Assembly: GCA_029937205.1 (NCBI GenBank)
Contig: JAPYQV010000128.1
Span: 1-7,381, forward strand
DNA: 7,381 nucleotides
Source of the DNA: Alphaproteobacteria bacterium
Lineage (GTDB): Bacteria > Pseudomonadota > Alphaproteobacteria > UBA828
Reading direction: 5' to 3'
Part shown: piece after piece, positions 6,127 to 7,381 of the stretch
How positions within the stretch are numbered: position 1 is the stretch's first letter
Layout: every line of letters begins with the position of its first letter
Made by a program: the position numbers and the translations under genes
Notes under the pieces: model-generated
Seen by the model: the letters and a program-made list of their open reading frames with translations, nothing else
The model's database searches: none
Told to the model about the DNA's origin: nothing

Positions 6127-6765
6127 ATGATCGATTGGCGAATCAAGGCGCGCGAATTCGCGAACTGCAATTGCGCTTATGGCTGTCCCTGTCAATTCAA
6201 TGCCTTGCCGACTCACGGCACCTGCGAGGCGGCGATCGGCTTTCAAATCGACGAAGGCCATTTTGGCGATGTCAAACTGGACGGCGTGCGTGCCGCCGGT
6301 ATCTACAAATGGCCCGGGCCGGTGCATGAGGGCGACGGCGAAATGCTGGCGATCGTCGATGAAAGCGCCAACGATGCCCAGCGCGATGCGCTGGTGCGGA
6401 TAATGAAAGGCGAGGAAACCGAGCCCATGACGACGATGTGGTCGGTCTACACCGCCATGACGAGCAAGATCCTGGAACCCCTGTTTCTGCCGATCGAATT
6501 CACCGTCGACGTCGAAAACAGAACCGCCCGCTTGGTGGTGCCGGGCGTTATCGACGGCACCGGCGAGCCGATTCTCAATCCGGTCACCGGCAACCCCCAC
6601 CGCGCGCGCATCGATCTGCCGAACGGCTTCGAATATGAGCTCGCCGAAATGGGCAGCGGCACGACCACGACCAAAGGCGCCATCGCGCTCCACTTCGAAA
6701 AGAGCTACGGCCAATTCGCCAATATTCACTTGAATAACAAGGGCGTCGTCAGAAACGCCGCCTAG
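6127..6765 (+). CDS. DUF1326 domain protein with CNC-x3-CPC cysteine cluster
   Basis: A 212-residue protein with no signal peptide. The N-terminus reads MIDWRIKAREFANCNCAYGC, then PCQFNALPTHGTC: cysteines 14, 16, 20, 22 and 33. The W...G...NCNC...CPC opening is the hallmark of DUF1326 (Pfam PF07040). The remaining sequence is beta-rich with a segment KWPGPVHEGDGEMLAIVDE (60-78) and a middle helix, DAQRDALVRIMKGEE, that also fit the family. Function is not established; the cysteine cluster suggests metal binding or thiol chemistry. In many genomes the family sits beside a DUF2182 membrane protein, which is absent here. AAAGGG (6113-6118) lies 8 bases before the ATG, supporting this start. It begins 36 bases after the hybrid kinase stop with no terminator between, so co-transcription is likely. 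Confidence 0.9.
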   Translation: MIDWRIKAREFANCNCAYGCPCQFNALPTHGTCEAAIGFQIDEGHFGDVKLDGVRAAGIYKWPGPVHEGDGEMLAIVDESANDAQRDALVRIMKGEETEPMTTMWSVYTAMTSKILEPLFLPIEFTVDVENRTARLVVPGVIDGTGEPILNPVTGNPHRARIDLPNGFEYELAEMGSGTTTTKGAIALHFEKSYGQFANIHLNNKGVVRNAA

Positions 6766-6795
6766 CTGACTCAGTTCCCTTTATGCGATAACCGA

Positions 6796-6848
6796 CAGGC
6801 CGTCACATGGAAAAAACAGTGAGCGTTTTGACACGGCCTGGGTCAAAA
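6796..6848. other. Inverted repeats in the gap between convergent genes, possible terminator
   Basis: Two overlapping inverted repeats occur downstream of both neighbouring genes. CAGGCCGT (6796-6803) pairs with ACGGCCTG (6833-6840) across 29 bases. TTTTGAC (6826-6832) pairs with GTCAAAA (6842-6848) across 9 bases. The two stems are mutually exclusive. An A6 run at 6811-6816 reads as U6 on the minus strand, about 10 bases beyond the second stem, so this could weakly terminate the minus-strand permease transcript. There is no U-run for the plus strand. The rest of 6766-6913 shows no gene. Confidence 0.35.
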
Positions 6849-6913
6849 TGAGACGAAATCGTTAGGTCGGAAATCACGTTTTCTATAATTCGATGGTGTA
6901 GCTAGAGTTCTCT

Positions 6914-7381
6914 TTAGATCGATGACGGCTTCGAGGTGCGGTTAACCAAGAATAGGCCGAGGAAGAGGATGGCGATAGCGGCCCAAATCCAGGGGCTCGG
7001 CACCTCGCCAAAATAAAGCGCGGCCCAGCCAAGGCCTATCAGCGTGCCAAAATAGCCGTAGGTCGAGAAAAAAACGGGTCCCGCCATCCGAATAATCTCG
7101 AACATAACAACAAAAAAAGTCGCATTGATGACGATATTTCCGACCAACGCCCAATCGCCATCGGTCATGGTGACGTCGAAAATCCACCAGTTCTCCGTCA
7201 CGGCCATGACAGGCAGCATCATGATGGAGGCGCATGCGAAAACGCCGCAGGTAAGCGGGATTGCCCGCATCTCGGGGGGGCGGAGAATTGCTATGCAGAC
7301 ATTGCTAAGCGAGTAGCAGAGCGGACCACCAAAAGCCATCAACAGCCATGGTGCCATTCCAGGCTCCGGCAGGCTTTGGTC
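6914..7381 (-). CDS. DMT-superfamily (EamA) permease, C-terminal half only
   Basis: The frame is open to the window edge (reading DQSLPEPGMAPWLL), so the Met at 7357 is internal and the N-terminal half lies outside the window. About 155 residues are visible with five hydrophobic segments: around MAPWLLMAFGGPLCYSL; PLTCGVFACASIMMLPVMAV; WALVGNIVINATFFVVMFEI; FFSTYGYFGTLIGLGWAALY; and WIWAAIAILFLGLFLVNR. The linker LPEPG before the first segment, the YGYFGTLIGLGWAALYFGEVPS stretch ending in Gly-Glu, and the short basic tail match the second EamA repeat of drug/metabolite exporters. It should be an inner-membrane carrier, but the substrate cannot be inferred. It ends at TAA 6916-6914, convergent with the DUF1326 gene. 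Confidence 0.88.
   Translation of the reverse strand, partial: DQSLPEPGMAPWLLMAFGGPLCYSLSNVCIAILRPPEMRAIPLTCGVFACASIMMLPVMAVTENWWIFDVTMTDGDWALVGNIVINATFFVVMFEIIRMAGPVFFSTYGYFGTLIGLGWAALYFGEVPSPWIWAAIAILFLGLFLVNRTSKPSSI

Noticed and set aside
6094..6729. 211-codon minus-strand open frame opposite the DUF1326 gene
   Set aside because: The plus strand carries the CNC-x3-CPC hallmark and a good ribosome binding site; the minus frame is a mirror artefact.
6884..6889. Perfect TATAAT as a -10 element
   Set aside because: No acceptable -35 lies 16-18 bases upstream, and a plus-strand transcript from here would only run antisense into the permease gene.

Overview
The window reads as ordinary chromosome from a moderately GC-rich proteobacterium, most likely an alphaproteobacterium. 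This rests on the gene types: a BTLCP transglutaminase-like cysteine peptidase, an orphan PAS/PAS hybrid kinase with the AH-E/D-FNN type of H-box, a DUF1326 protein, a TIGR03617-like luciferase-family oxidoreductase next to a GST, and a DMT permease. Their codon usage also fits. The assignment is an inference; there is no rRNA or tRNA in the window.

Layout. Positions 1-340 hold the 3' end of a GhrA-like 2-hydroxyacid dehydrogenase (+). It meets a small VOC/glyoxalase-fold gene (-, 342-716) tail to tail with one base between the stops. Positions 717-1531 are the least conventional part. They hold a very short leader-like ORF with a strong ribosome binding site (+, 817-894), and a small exported-protein gene (-, 960-1298) whose reading frame is broken by one in-frame TAG where a Trp codon is expected. 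Then come 233 non-coding bases that should carry divergent promoters. Positions 1532-3216 are a tight two-gene unit, GST then LLM oxidoreductase, 8 bases apart. Positions 3253-4014 encode an exported BTLCP peptidase. The gap after it (4015-4131) holds a strong 17-bp hairpin built from two near-identical palindromic repeats. Positions 4132-6090 encode a soluble PAS-PAS-HisKA-HATPase-REC hybrid kinase, followed 36 bases later by a DUF1326 protein (6127-6765) and probably co-transcribed with it. A 148-base gap with inverted repeats separates this from a convergent DMT/EamA permease (-, 6914 to the window edge).

Working together. The GST/LLM pair could act on one substrate and is probably translationally coupled. 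The kinase/DUF1326 pair may be a sensor and a small effector. No partner for the exported peptidase (LapD- or LapA-like) and no DNA-binding response regulator for the kinase is visible. No stretch above 300 bases lacks a gene or gene remnant.

No previously undescribed system stands out. The observations best worth a second look are the amber-interrupted exported protein, the short ORF beside it with a lipobox-like end lacking its Cys, and the paired palindromic repeat at 4023-4074.
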